8,479 bases of DNA from Anaerolineaceae bacterium (GTDB taxonomy: Bacteria; Chloroflexota; Anaerolineae; Anaerolineales; Anaerolineaceae), in assembly GCA_011620445.1 (NCBI GenBank), contig WOZB01000005.1, forward strand, positions 1-8,479, read 5' to 3'. How positions within the stretch are numbered: the first letter of the stretch is position 1; the number at the start of each line of letters is the position of its first letter. The position numbers were made by a program, and so were the translations under genes. Shown here piece after piece: positions 1 to 6,240 of the stretch. A model generated the notes under the pieces. That model did no database searches. It saw only the letters and a list, made by a program, of their open reading frames with translations, and was not told where the DNA came from.

Positions 1-2
1 AT

Positions 3-293
3 CAAGACATGCTCCATCAAGCGGGTATCGAGGTCCTGGTTCCAAACCCTGAGCACCAAAATATTGTGAACTCGGTTATTTTCAATGAATTGTGCTTCGG
101 GAAAATTGAAAAACAATCAAGGGATTCATACAGATCAATTATTCACAACCTGGTTGCCGTAGGTGCGGAAGCCATTGTGCTGGGTTGTACCGAAATTGGG
201 ATGTTAATTACTCAGGAAGACCTTCCAGAAATTCCCCTTCTGGATACAGTACTATTACATGCCAGGAAAGTCTATGAATTTGCTAATGAATGA
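3..293 (+). CDS. Aspartate/glutamate racemase family protein (5' truncated)
   Basis: This is the C-terminal part of a cofactor-independent amino-acid racemase of the Asp/Glu/hydantoin racemase family. The reading frame is open from base 3, so the gene begins outside the window; the ATG at base 9 is probably internal. The visible part has the family pattern: a stretch like GIEVLVPNPEHQNIVNSVIF, then NELCFGKI, then the second catalytic-cysteine motif LGCTEIGMLI with Cys encoded at 186-188, and a closing DT...HA segment. These match aspartate racemase and YgeA/RacX-type broad-specificity racemases. In this family two cysteines take the proton from opposite faces of the substrate; the first Cys lies upstream of the window. 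The substrate cannot be decided from this fragment. The gene ends 6 bp before the end of the convergent acetyltransferase gene, with no clear terminator between them. Confidence 0.85.
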   Translation, partial: QDMLHQAGIEVLVPNPEHQNIVNSVIFNELCFGKIEKQSRDSYRSIIHNLVAVGAEAIVLGCTEIGMLITQEDLPEIPLLDTVLLHARKVYEFANE

Positions 294-299
294 GCTTGA

Positions 300-1328
300 T
301 TATGGCTTTGGGCTCAAAAGGGCGCGCCAGACAAAACGGTCGACCCCACCAAATTTGTATTTGTAACTTTCATTCCCGCGCATCATGTCAACTTCTTTTA
401 AGCCTGCGTCAATCGCCCACTCAATCTGCCTGGCTAACAGTACCCAGCCTGGTGAAAGCGACATCCATTTATCTGCCCGGGAGGAATTGTAGACCAGCAA
501 TCGGTCACAGCATTTGAAACTCAGGAACCCGGCCGCCTTCTCGCCATCAATGGTCAAGAATGCGAGTCTCAAGGTGCCCTGGTCAAAAAAGTTTCGGGCA
601 GCAGCGTGGATGAATCCTTCCATCTCAGGCGTGAGGAAATTATCCTTGGAGTTTTCGTTGCGCATCATAGTAGTGAAATCCTTGAGTTCTGCGGAGAGTG
701 TTTTATCGTCTTCGACGAAGTACCACTGGGTTTCATGCTCGTTGGAAGCGTTGCGCAGCTTGCGGCGGATTTCGTGCCGCTGCTTCTTATCAAGCCCAGC
801 AAGGTAAGTTTCAAAGTCACCAGGCAAGCTGATGTATGGCGAAGGCTGCAGTACTTCTTTATTGAAATGCCAGCCTGCACTCTCTGCCAAAACTTCCAGA
901 AGGGGAATGCTGGGTGAAGTATCGACAAGATTTTCCAGGTTAAGGGGCAGATTTTTCAATTCCGGATGATTTCTGATGAAGGACAGCAAGCCGCCAAGGA
1001 AGGCTTCAAGGTTCTGCTCTCGAACGATGAAATCAAGATAATCAGAAACCTCAACAGCGCCAATAAAATGCAAGGCAGGTTCAAAGCCCGGTTTTTGGCT
1101 GATAAAAAGCGGTGCAATGCCGATCAATTCCTCATCCTGATGGGCTGAAATAATGGCCAATTTACTTTCTTCAACCGGCCACTCACCGCCGCCCAGGCTT
1201 TCCCACCAGGTTCGAAGGTAAGCGGGATGCAAAAAGGGAACTAAAAGAAAACTTTCTCGGAGCAAAGCTTCCCAAGATTTAAAAAGGGAACCCCAGATTG
1301 AGGGGTCCTGATGTAAACGGAATTCCAT
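300..1328 (-). CDS. CelD/BcsL-family GNAT acetyltransferase
   Basis: This 342-aa protein looks like a member of the CelD/BcsL acetyltransferase family (Acetyltransf_6, a double-GNAT fold related to FemAB). It has the N-terminal family signature FLHPAYLRTWWESLGGG (about residues 32-48) and a central basic segment LDKKQRHEIRRKLRNA (179-194). The C-terminal GNAT core has SPGWVLLARQIEWAIDAGLKEVD (292-314), followed by RGNESYKYKFGG (317-328), the usual acyl-CoA binding end of this family. No signal peptide or membrane helix is seen, so it is cytoplasmic. Relatives act in polysaccharide or cell-envelope modification, but the acceptor here is unknown. I chose the ATG at 1328. The frame extends to a TTG at 1352, but a perfect TATAAT lies inside that extension, 7 nt before the ATG, and neither start has a Shine-Dalgarno site. 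The gene is convergent with the racemase and divergent from the 790-aa membrane protein. Confidence 0.85.
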   Translation of the reverse strand: MEFRLHQDPSIWGSLFKSWEALLRESFLLVPFLHPAYLRTWWESLGGGEWPVEESKLAIISAHQDEELIGIAPLFISQKPGFEPALHFIGAVEVSDYLDFIVREQNLEAFLGGLLSFIRNHPELKNLPLNLENLVDTSPSIPLLEVLAESAGWHFNKEVLQPSPYISLPGDFETYLAGLDKKQRHEIRRKLRNASNEHETQWYFVEDDKTLSAELKDFTTMMRNENSKDNFLTPEMEGFIHAAARNFFDQGTLRLAFLTIDGEKAAGFLSFKCCDRLLVYNSSRADKWMSLSPGWVLLARQIEWAIDAGLKEVDMMRGNESYKYKFGGVDRFVWRALLSPKP

Positions 1329-1335
1329 GACAGTG

Positions 1336-1341
1336 ATTATA
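1336..1341 (-). promoter_or_regulatory. TATAAT -10 box placed for a leaderless acetyltransferase mRNA
   Basis: On the minus strand a perfect TATAAT lies 7 nt upstream of the ATG at 1328. Transcription would be expected to start at or within a base or two of that ATG, giving a leaderless transcript. This fits the lack of a Shine-Dalgarno sequence. No good -35 hexamer is seen at 16-18 bp spacing (the 17-bp position reads GATGCA), so the promoter may be weak, activated, or not real. Confidence 0.4.
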
Positions 1342-1399
1342 TACCTTGGCAAGGTTCATGCATCGTCTTTGTAAACCATTAATTAGTATTGGTGTGCAT

Positions 1400-3772
1400 A
1401 TGACCTTTGACTTGCAACTCATTCAGGAACCTGCTCAGGCTCTGACCGGCTTTTTTGCCGCTGGTCCTTATCGTCAGCGATGTGCCCGCGGTCGCGAAGA
1501 AGACAGTGTGGTCCTTTTTATTCAGCCCAGGAATTCTGGTTTCAAGTCGCCTGCTGAACTGGCTGCCTGGGAAGAGTCCCTGGTTAAAACTTATTTCCGC
1601 TCACAAGGTTCTGTCACCTTGGCCATGCGGGCGCTTTTGGAAGAGATTGATTCTCAGGTAAAAGAGACTAATCAGGCGCTTGAACCTGAAATCCCCGCTC
1701 ATATTCTGGATGTCTTTCTGGGTGTTGTGCATCATGGCACCTTATTCGGTGCCCAATCCGGTGAAGTATATTGTATGCATCTCAAAGCTTCGGGAATGCA
1801 GGTTTTTCATGAAACCTGGGCTGACGAATCACCCATTGGTTTGCTTTCGTCTGTTGAATCCCGCTTCTTCCAGACCAGCATAAACGAAGGCGACCTTTTG
1901 ATTGTTGCTTCCAAGCTGCCTCAAAGTTGGCTGGAAACAACCAGCCAGGGTATGAACAATAGTCTCCGCAGTCTGGCAAATAACCTGAGTGTCCTTTCCA
2001 AAGGCGCTTATCCTCTGCAGGCAATTCGCTTGCGCGTTGGCGTCGGTCAGGTCACAGAGTTGAACATTGTTGAACATCTCAACAAGGAAAAAGCTACAGC
2101 TATGCAAATGCGCGAGGAAGCCCGTAAAGTTGAGCTTCGGGCTCGCAACGAGGCACTGCAAAAAGCCGAAGAAGAAAAAGTTAAGGCGGCCGCGCTGAAG
2201 GCTGAACAAGAAGCCAGGGAAAACGCTGAAGCTCGGACCCAGCTGCTTAGTTTGCCCGCAGAGGAAGAGCTTATCGAGGAAAGCCAGACTTTACAGTCAG
2301 CCATTAACGAAGAAAAGCCAGCCGTCTCAATTTCCAGCCTGATGGAACGCATTAAGAACAAGCTCGAAAGCCCAAAAGAGCCGGCGACCACTGAGTTTAT
2401 TCCCACGGCTCCCGCAGTCCAAAAGATCACGGATGGACCGACCGAGATCTCCCAGGGGACAATTAAGGGAATTGCGGCTGGGGCTGGTTTTATGCGCTCG
2501 TTGGAAGAGAAGACTAAAAACGCGCTGGATAAACCTGTGCTTGATCGGGACGGTGTACCTACCCCAATTTCCGGGCTGTCTGTCATGAACAAATTACTCA
2601 TTGCCATCATCGTACCTTTGGTGATCGTTGCCATCGCGGTTGGCATTTACTTATCAAAGGGCATATCCACCCAATACGAAAGATTGATGAACCAGGCTCG
2701 GGGAGCGGTTGCCAGCGCTCAATCGGCAAAAACCCAGGAACAGCAGCGCGACAACTGGCAAACAGCTTATACCTGGCTTGCCCAGGCAGAAACCTATAAG
2801 ACCAGCGAAGAACTTGTTCAAATGAAATCCGAGGTTCAAAAAGCACTTGATAACCTAACCGGTGCGGTTCAACTCACATTTACCAAGATCCTGTCTTCAG
2901 CCCAGAGTGGCAGCGAAGCCAGCCTGACACAAATTGCATCGGTCGGGAACGACCTGTTTGCACTTGACATCACCTCGGGTAAAGTACTGCACATGACCCA
3001 TGATGAAAAAGGCTACCTGTTTGACCCTGCTTTCAGTTGTGGGGAAGGCCAGCAGCAAGGGAAAATGCTTGGCAAAGTGGTTGCGATTACCCTCATTCCC
3101 CTCAGTAACAAACACGAAGCTCCACTGCTTGTCTTGGATAATGCAGGCAATGCCGCCTTCTGCAAACCAGGCGCTGAAGCCGCTGTTATCACGCTCATAG
3201 CTCCTGAAGGGGGCTGGGGAGGCATCCAGAGGATTTATTATGATGCCAATGGCAGTCGGCTTTACGTCTTTGACCCTATAAAGAACGCTCTTTGGATCTA
3301 TACTGGTTTTACGGATGAATTCCCTAAAGCACCAATACCTTACTTCGATGACCCAAGCTTTGCCTTAAGTGATGTGAAAGATTTGGTAATTAATCGGGAT
3401 GAGTCCTTTTACCTTTTCAAAGATGGCCACACAGCACACTGCCTTGCCTCCTCAGTCACCGGAACGATAGACTGCCAGAACCCCATGCCTTATGGAGATT
3501 CGCGGCCAGGTAAAGAGGAGAGTCAACTTAGCACTATTAAATTCTCCCACCTTAACTATGCCCCGTCTCCGGATGCGGCCATCTATTATCTTGACCCGCA
3601 GGATGCCTCCCTCTATCAATTCAGCCTCAAACTAAATCTGAACGACGTAAAACGGGCTGCCGCAGTTTCACCCTTCAATTTTTCAAAAGGGGTCACTGCT
3701 TTAGGAATGGCTAATGACCGCATTGTCTATCTCGCTTTTGGTCCGGATCTCTACGCCTCGCCTCTGCCATGA
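1400..3772 (+). CDS. Single-pass membrane protein: degenerate PP2C-like domain, coiled coil, TM helix, propeller-like ectodomain
   Basis: This is a 790-aa protein of unknown function. Residues 1-225 are globular and resemble a PP2C phosphatase that has lost its active site. An EEDS motif (33-36) sits where PP2C has NED, and FGAQSGEVY (116-124) where PP2C has the GDSR strand. GDLLIVASKLPQSW (164-177) sits where PP2C has a GD...SDGL strand; the metal-binding DG pairs are missing. Residues 227-282 are a Lys/Glu/Ala-rich predicted coiled coil, followed by a flexible linker. One strong transmembrane helix spans about 396-417, with no signal peptide. The C-terminal half begins with a short helical region (about 425-490) and then about six beta-rich blade-like repeats of the form LFALDITSGKV, LLVLDNAG, LYVFDPIKNALW and IYYLDPQDASLY. 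It holds four cysteines (547, 588, 681, 692). I infer a cytoplasmic pseudophosphatase linked to an extracytoplasmic sensor or scaffold. I chose the ATG at 1400; the frame extends to TTG 1346, with another ATG at 1358. Upstream ribosome binding signals are weak. Confidence 0.8.
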   Translation: MTFDLQLIQEPAQALTGFFAAGPYRQRCARGREEDSVVLFIQPRNSGFKSPAELAAWEESLVKTYFRSQGSVTLAMRALLEEIDSQVKETNQALEPEIPAHILDVFLGVVHHGTLFGAQSGEVYCMHLKASGMQVFHETWADESPIGLLSSVESRFFQTSINEGDLLIVASKLPQSWLETTSQGMNNSLRSLANNLSVLSKGAYPLQAIRLRVGVGQVTELNIVEHLNKEKATAMQMREEARKVELRARNEALQKAEEEKVKAAALKAEQEARENAEARTQLLSLPAEEELIEESQTLQSAINEEKPAVSISSLMERIKNKLESPKEPATTEFIPTAPAVQKITDGPTEISQGTIKGIAAGAGFMRSLEEKTKNALDKPVLDRDGVPTPISGLSVMNKLLIAIIVPLVIVAIAVGIYLSKGISTQYERLMNQARGAVASAQSAKTQEQQRDNWQTAYTWLAQAETYKTSEELVQMKSEVQKALDNLTGAVQLTFTKILSSAQSGSEASLTQIASVGNDLFALDITSGKVLHMTHDEKGYLFDPAFSCGEGQQQGKMLGKVVAITLIPLSNKHEAPLLVLDNAGNAAFCKPGAEAAVITLIAPEGGWGGIQRIYYDANGSRLYVFDPIKNALWIYTGFTDEFPKAPIPYFDDPSFALSDVKDLVINRDESFYLFKDGHTAHCLASSVTGTIDCQNPMPYGDSRPGKEESQLSTIKFSHLNYAPSPDAAIYYLDPQDASLYQFSLKLNLNDVKRAAAVSPFNFSKGVTALGMANDRIVYLAFGPDLYASPLP

Positions 3773-3815
3773 TCGTCAATTATTCGTAAAAACGGCCCTC
3801 ATTCAGTCTGCGGTG

Positions 3816-3853
3816 TTACAATTTTCAACTGTTATGTGCCTGTTTTTTATAGC
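3816..3853 (+). promoter_or_regulatory. Candidate promoter elements for the decarboxylase operon
   Basis: The 110-bp spacer before the operon is AT-rich and is the only likely place for its promoter. Two weak candidates are visible: TACAAT at 3817-3822 with no good -35, and TTCAAC (3824-3829) paired with TATAGC (3848-3853) at 18 bp spacing. Neither is convincing alone, and read-through from the upstream gene cannot be excluded because no strong terminator is seen between them. Confidence 0.25.
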
Positions 3854-3872
3854 AGGCTAATTTTCAGTTATC

Positions 3873-3879
3873 AAGGAGA
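3873..3879 (+). promoter_or_regulatory. Strong ribosome binding site of the carboxyltransferase gene
   Basis: AAGGAGA ends 3 nt before the ATG at 3883 and is close to the perfect anti-16S complement. It fixes the start of the first operon gene and suggests efficient translation. Similar strong sites precede the second gene (AGGAG at 5427-5431) and the third (AAAAGGA at 5781-5787). Confidence 0.8.
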
Positions 3880-3882
3880 CGT

Positions 3883-5427
3883 ATGGCTCAAGAAGACCCC
3901 AGAATGCAGAAATTAACCGAGAAAAAAGCCGCCAATTTACTTGGTGGAGGTCAGGCCCGCATAGACCGGCAGCATGCCAAAGGGAGTTTGACTGCGCGTG
4001 AACGCATCGAACTCTTTCTTGACGCAGGTAGCTTCCGCGAGTTGGATGCTTTTGTAACCCAACAAGCTGATCCAGGTGCCGAGAGCATCCCAGGGGATGG
4101 CGTTGTGACCGGTTACGGCAAAGTGGACGGCCGCCAGGTCTACGTCTATGCCCAGGATTTCACTGTCCAGGGCGGGGCATTGGGCGAGATGCACGCTAAC
4201 AAGATTTGCCGCATAATGGATTTGGCTGCTAAAACCGGGTCCCCGGTGATTGGCATGATCGATTCCGGGGGTGCACGCATCCAGGAAGGCGTCAAGAGCT
4301 TGGGCGGATACGCCAAGATTTTCCGCAAAAACGCTCAATATTCCGGCGTCGTTCCCCAAATCAGCATCATCCTCGGACCATGCGCAGGAGGAGCCTCATA
4401 TTCCCCTGCATTGACCGATGTCGTCATCATGAATCGAGGAAAGTCTTACATGTTCCTGACCGGACCCGCGGTTGTAAAAGCTGTCACCGGCGAAGAGGTT
4501 GACCAGGAAACCCTCGGTGGAGCCGATGTTCACCTCGCAACCAGTGGCAATGCCCATTTGGTCGGCGCGGATGAAAAAGAATCCCTGGCCATTGCCCGCA
4601 ATGTCCTTTCGTATCTGCCTTCAAATTGCGTAGAGTCCGCTCCGCTTATGCCGATTACGGATGACCCGACCCGCCGTGACGAGGACCTTAACATCATTGT
4701 GCCAATGGATCCAACTGAACCATACAGTCTTTATGAAGTTATTCACTCAGTTGTTGATAATGGCAGCTTCCTCGAGTTCCAGCGCGGTTTTGCCCCAAAC
4801 GCGATTGTCGGGCTTGCGCGCCTGGGAGGCAGACCTGTGGGCATCATCTCTCAAAATCCGATGGCATTGGCCGGTGTGATGGATATTGATTCAGCTGACA
4901 AGATCAGCCGCATGGTGCGTTTTAGCGATGCCTTCAATCTGCCTATAGTCACCTTTGTAGACTCTCCGGGCTTTTTACCGGGTGTGGATCAGGAACATCG
5001 CGGTGTCATCCGCCACGGCGCAAAAGTACTCTTTGCCTACGCTGAAGCAACTGCCCCTAAGGTGAGCGTGGTTACCCGCAAAGCTTACGGTGGGGCTTAT
5101 GTGGCTTTGAGCAGCAAGTATATTGGAACAGACATTTGTTATGCCTGGCCTTCAGCCGAAATCGCCGTGATGGGTGCAGAGGGTGGCACTAACATCCTTT
5201 ACCGCAAGATGATCGAAACAGCCACTGACCCTGCTGCCGAACGTGCGAAATACGAAAAAGAATACACCGAAACGTACCTCAACCCCTATCTTGCAGCCCA
5301 AGCTGGGTATATCGATGATGTCATTGAACCTGCTGAAACCCGTCAAAAATTGATTGAGGCGCTCGATGCCCTACAAAATAAAGTTGAACCAACCATTCCC
5401 CGCAAGCATGGGAATATCCCGCTCTAA
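3883..5427 (+). CDS. mmdA: Methylmalonyl-CoA decarboxylase / acyl-CoA carboxylase carboxyltransferase (alpha) subunit
   Basis: This 514-aa carboxyltransferase belongs to the crotonase-fold PccB/MmdA family and has full family length. It moves a carboxyl group between an acyl-CoA and biotin on the carrier protein. The N-terminal half has SGGARIQEG (128-136) and GPCAGGASYSPALTD (165-179), which supply the oxyanion hole and CoA site. The C-terminal half has VDSPGFLPG (359-367), AYGGAYVAL (401-409) and AWPSAEIAVMGAEG (421-434). It ends in KHGNIPL, typical of propionyl/methylmalonyl-CoA enzymes. The Asp before YAW (D417) matches the specificity residue of propionyl-CoA carboxylases, so methylmalonyl-CoA is the likely substrate; glutaconyl-CoA or another acyl-CoA is not excluded. 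The protein is soluble and should dock on the membrane subunits encoded downstream. It is the first gene of the four-gene operon, 9 bp from the next. With no biotin carboxylase here, decarboxylation driving Na+ export is more likely than carboxylation. Confidence 0.9.
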   Translation: MAQEDPRMQKLTEKKAANLLGGGQARIDRQHAKGSLTARERIELFLDAGSFRELDAFVTQQADPGAESIPGDGVVTGYGKVDGRQVYVYAQDFTVQGGALGEMHANKICRIMDLAAKTGSPVIGMIDSGGARIQEGVKSLGGYAKIFRKNAQYSGVVPQISIILGPCAGGASYSPALTDVVIMNRGKSYMFLTGPAVVKAVTGEEVDQETLGGADVHLATSGNAHLVGADEKESLAIARNVLSYLPSNCVESAPLMPITDDPTRRDEDLNIIVPMDPTEPYSLYEVIHSVVDNGSFLEFQRGFAPNAIVGLARLGGRPVGIISQNPMALAGVMDIDSADKISRMVRFSDAFNLPIVTFVDSPGFLPGVDQEHRGVIRHGAKVLFAYAEATAPKVSVVTRKAYGGAYVALSSKYIGTDICYAWPSAEIAVMGAEGGTNILYRKMIETATDPAAERAKYEKEYTETYLNPYLAAQAGYIDDVIEPAETRQKLIEALDALQNKVEPTIPRKHGNIPL

Positions 5428-5436
5428 GGAGAAAAG

Positions 5437-5793
5437 ATGGAAAAAGGATTGATTATTTCTGCAATCGGCATGGGACTGGTTTTCGTTCTCATTATCTTGC
5501 TTTGGTTCATAATGGCTTTTCTGGTCAAAGTGACCGAAAACTTCAAAGGAACCAAAGAGGAGGAAACCCCAGTCGAGGCAGCGGAAGCAGACCAGATTTT
5601 GGCTTTCCCAACTGAAAACAAAGCTCATCTGGCAGCCGCGCTGGCAGCTGCTGCGGTGGTTGCCGTAACCCTCAAGTCTAAGAAACCACATATAAACACA
5701 TTTCAAACGAGCAGCCCAGCCCTGGGGTCTTCATCCAATTCTTGGCTGAACGTTGGCAGAGTGCGCCAAATTCTTGCACGAAAAGGACGTTAA
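5437..5793 (+). CDS. mmdD: OadG/MmdD-like small membrane (delta) subunit of the Na+-pumping decarboxylase
   Basis: This 118-aa protein has the layout of the OadG/MmdD family. There is one N-terminal transmembrane helix (about residues 6-30) with the typical GLIISAIGMGLVFVLI pattern, then an acidic Glu-rich segment (40-52). An Ala-rich hydrophobic stretch follows (66-79), and the conserved C-terminal tail is W-x-x-x-GR with basic ends (103-118). In characterised complexes this subunit anchors and stabilises the carboxyltransferase on the membrane beta subunit. The tail is thought to contact the carboxyltransferase. The start at 5437 follows an AGGAG site that overlaps the stop codon of the previous gene. 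The gene ends 1 bp before the ATG of the biotin carrier, so translation is probably coupled. Sequence conservation is low in this family; the call rests on architecture and operon position. Confidence 0.85.
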   Translation: MEKGLIISAIGMGLVFVLIILLWFIMAFLVKVTENFKGTKEEETPVEAAEADQILAFPTENKAHLAAALAAAAVVAVTLKSKKPHINTFQTSSPALGSSSNSWLNVGRVRQILARKGR

Positions 5794-5794
5794 G

Positions 5795-6237
5795 ATGTTG
5801 ATTAAAGTTGAAATTGATGGTCAAGTTTACGAAGTAAAGATCCTTGAAATTCAAGGCGATGAAGTTCTGACCGAAGTTGCTGGTAAGACTTATGGTGTTA
5901 ACTTTGGCAGCCAGACAGTCCAAACGCAGTCTACACTACCCACTCCTGCCAAGACCTCTGCAGAGCCAGAAACCGCTGCGGCCGCAGTGCCAGAGGCCAA
6001 GACCATTCCTGAGGGCGAAGGTGCCTTAACCTTAAAATCACCTCTGCCAGGTACGATTGTAGAAATCAAAGTCAAGGCCGGCCAAACTGTCAAGAGCGGC
6101 GAGGTGCTTATGGTCCTTGAGGCCATGAAAATGAAAAATTCCATTCGTTCCTTAAGGGATGGGATTTGGCAGAAGTTTACGTCAACTCAAAAGATCAGGT
6201 TAAGCACAACCAACCCTTGCTGCGCTATGGGGAGTAA
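5795..6237 (+). CDS. mmdC: Biotin carboxyl carrier (gamma) subunit, frameshifted near its 3' end
   Basis: This is the biotin carrier of the decarboxylase. Residues 1-37 form the N-terminal beta segment (MLIKVEIDGQVYEVKILE and following). Residues 45-76 are a Pro/Ala/Thr/Glu-rich mobile linker, and the biotinyl domain starts near residue 79. The biotinylation motif EAMKMKN places the biotinyl lysine at residue 112 (codon 6128-6130). After GAT GGG ATT the frame is wrong: as written it reads WQKF... and stops at 6244 (149 aa). Adding one base in the T run at 6165-6167 gives GILAEVYVNSKDQVKHNQPL, then LRYGE and a stop at 6235-6237. That makes 147 aa with the lysine exactly 35 residues from the end, as is typical. 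The listed end is the restored one. The ATG at 5795 has an AAAAGGA site; the frame extends back to TTG 5753, but that would overlap the upstream gene. The restored stop lies 3 bp before the beta subunit. Confidence 0.88.
6164..6169 (+). other. Apparent -1 frameshift site in the biotin carrier gene
   Basis: The sequence ATTTGG has three Ts where the protein needs four (ATT TTG). A single missing T explains the loss of frame. No classical X-XXY-YYZ slippery heptamer is present in the zero frame (GAT GGG ATT TGG), and the T run is short for transcriptional slippage. A sequencing or assembly error, or a real one-base deletion, is therefore more likely than programmed frameshifting. Confidence 0.85.
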
Positions 6238-6240
6238 GGA

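Noticed and set aside
291..319. Short inverted repeat TGAGC...GCTCA between the convergent racemase and acetyltransferase genes as a terminator.
   Set aside because: The stem is 5 bp with a long loop and no T tract, so it would be too weak, and it mostly lies inside the acetyltransferase coding end.
606..1148. Plus-strand open frames (606-917, 966-1148) opposite the acetyltransferase gene.
   Set aside because: They are antisense shadows; the minus-strand protein has recognisable conserved motifs throughout this stretch.
2047..2646. A 199-aa open frame on the minus strand inside the membrane-protein gene.
   Set aside because: It is Ser/Ala-rich low-complexity sequence antisense to a coiled-coil coding region, matches no family I know, and has no gene context. 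The plus-strand gene explains the DNA.
3838..3857. Hairpin GCCTG...CAGGC in the spacer before the decarboxylase operon, as a terminator or riboswitch.
   Set aside because: The stem is only 5 bp with a 10-nt loop and no proper T run follows; no riboswitch core is recognisable in the spacer.
3937..4359. A 140-aa minus-strand open frame inside the carboxyltransferase gene.
   Set aside because: It is a shadow of strongly conserved coding sequence on the other strand and resembles no protein family.
5753..5794. TTG start of the biotin carrier 14 codons upstream of the ATG.
   Set aside because: It would overlap the end of the delta-subunit gene, has no ribosome site, and encodes a non-conserved extension; the ATG at 5795 has a good AAAAGGA site.
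6158..6180. Programmed -1 ribosomal frameshifting in the biotin carrier gene.
   Set aside because: The zero-frame codons GAT GGG ATT TGG do not form a slippery heptamer. The zero-frame product would lack half a biotinyl domain, so a dual product makes little sense.
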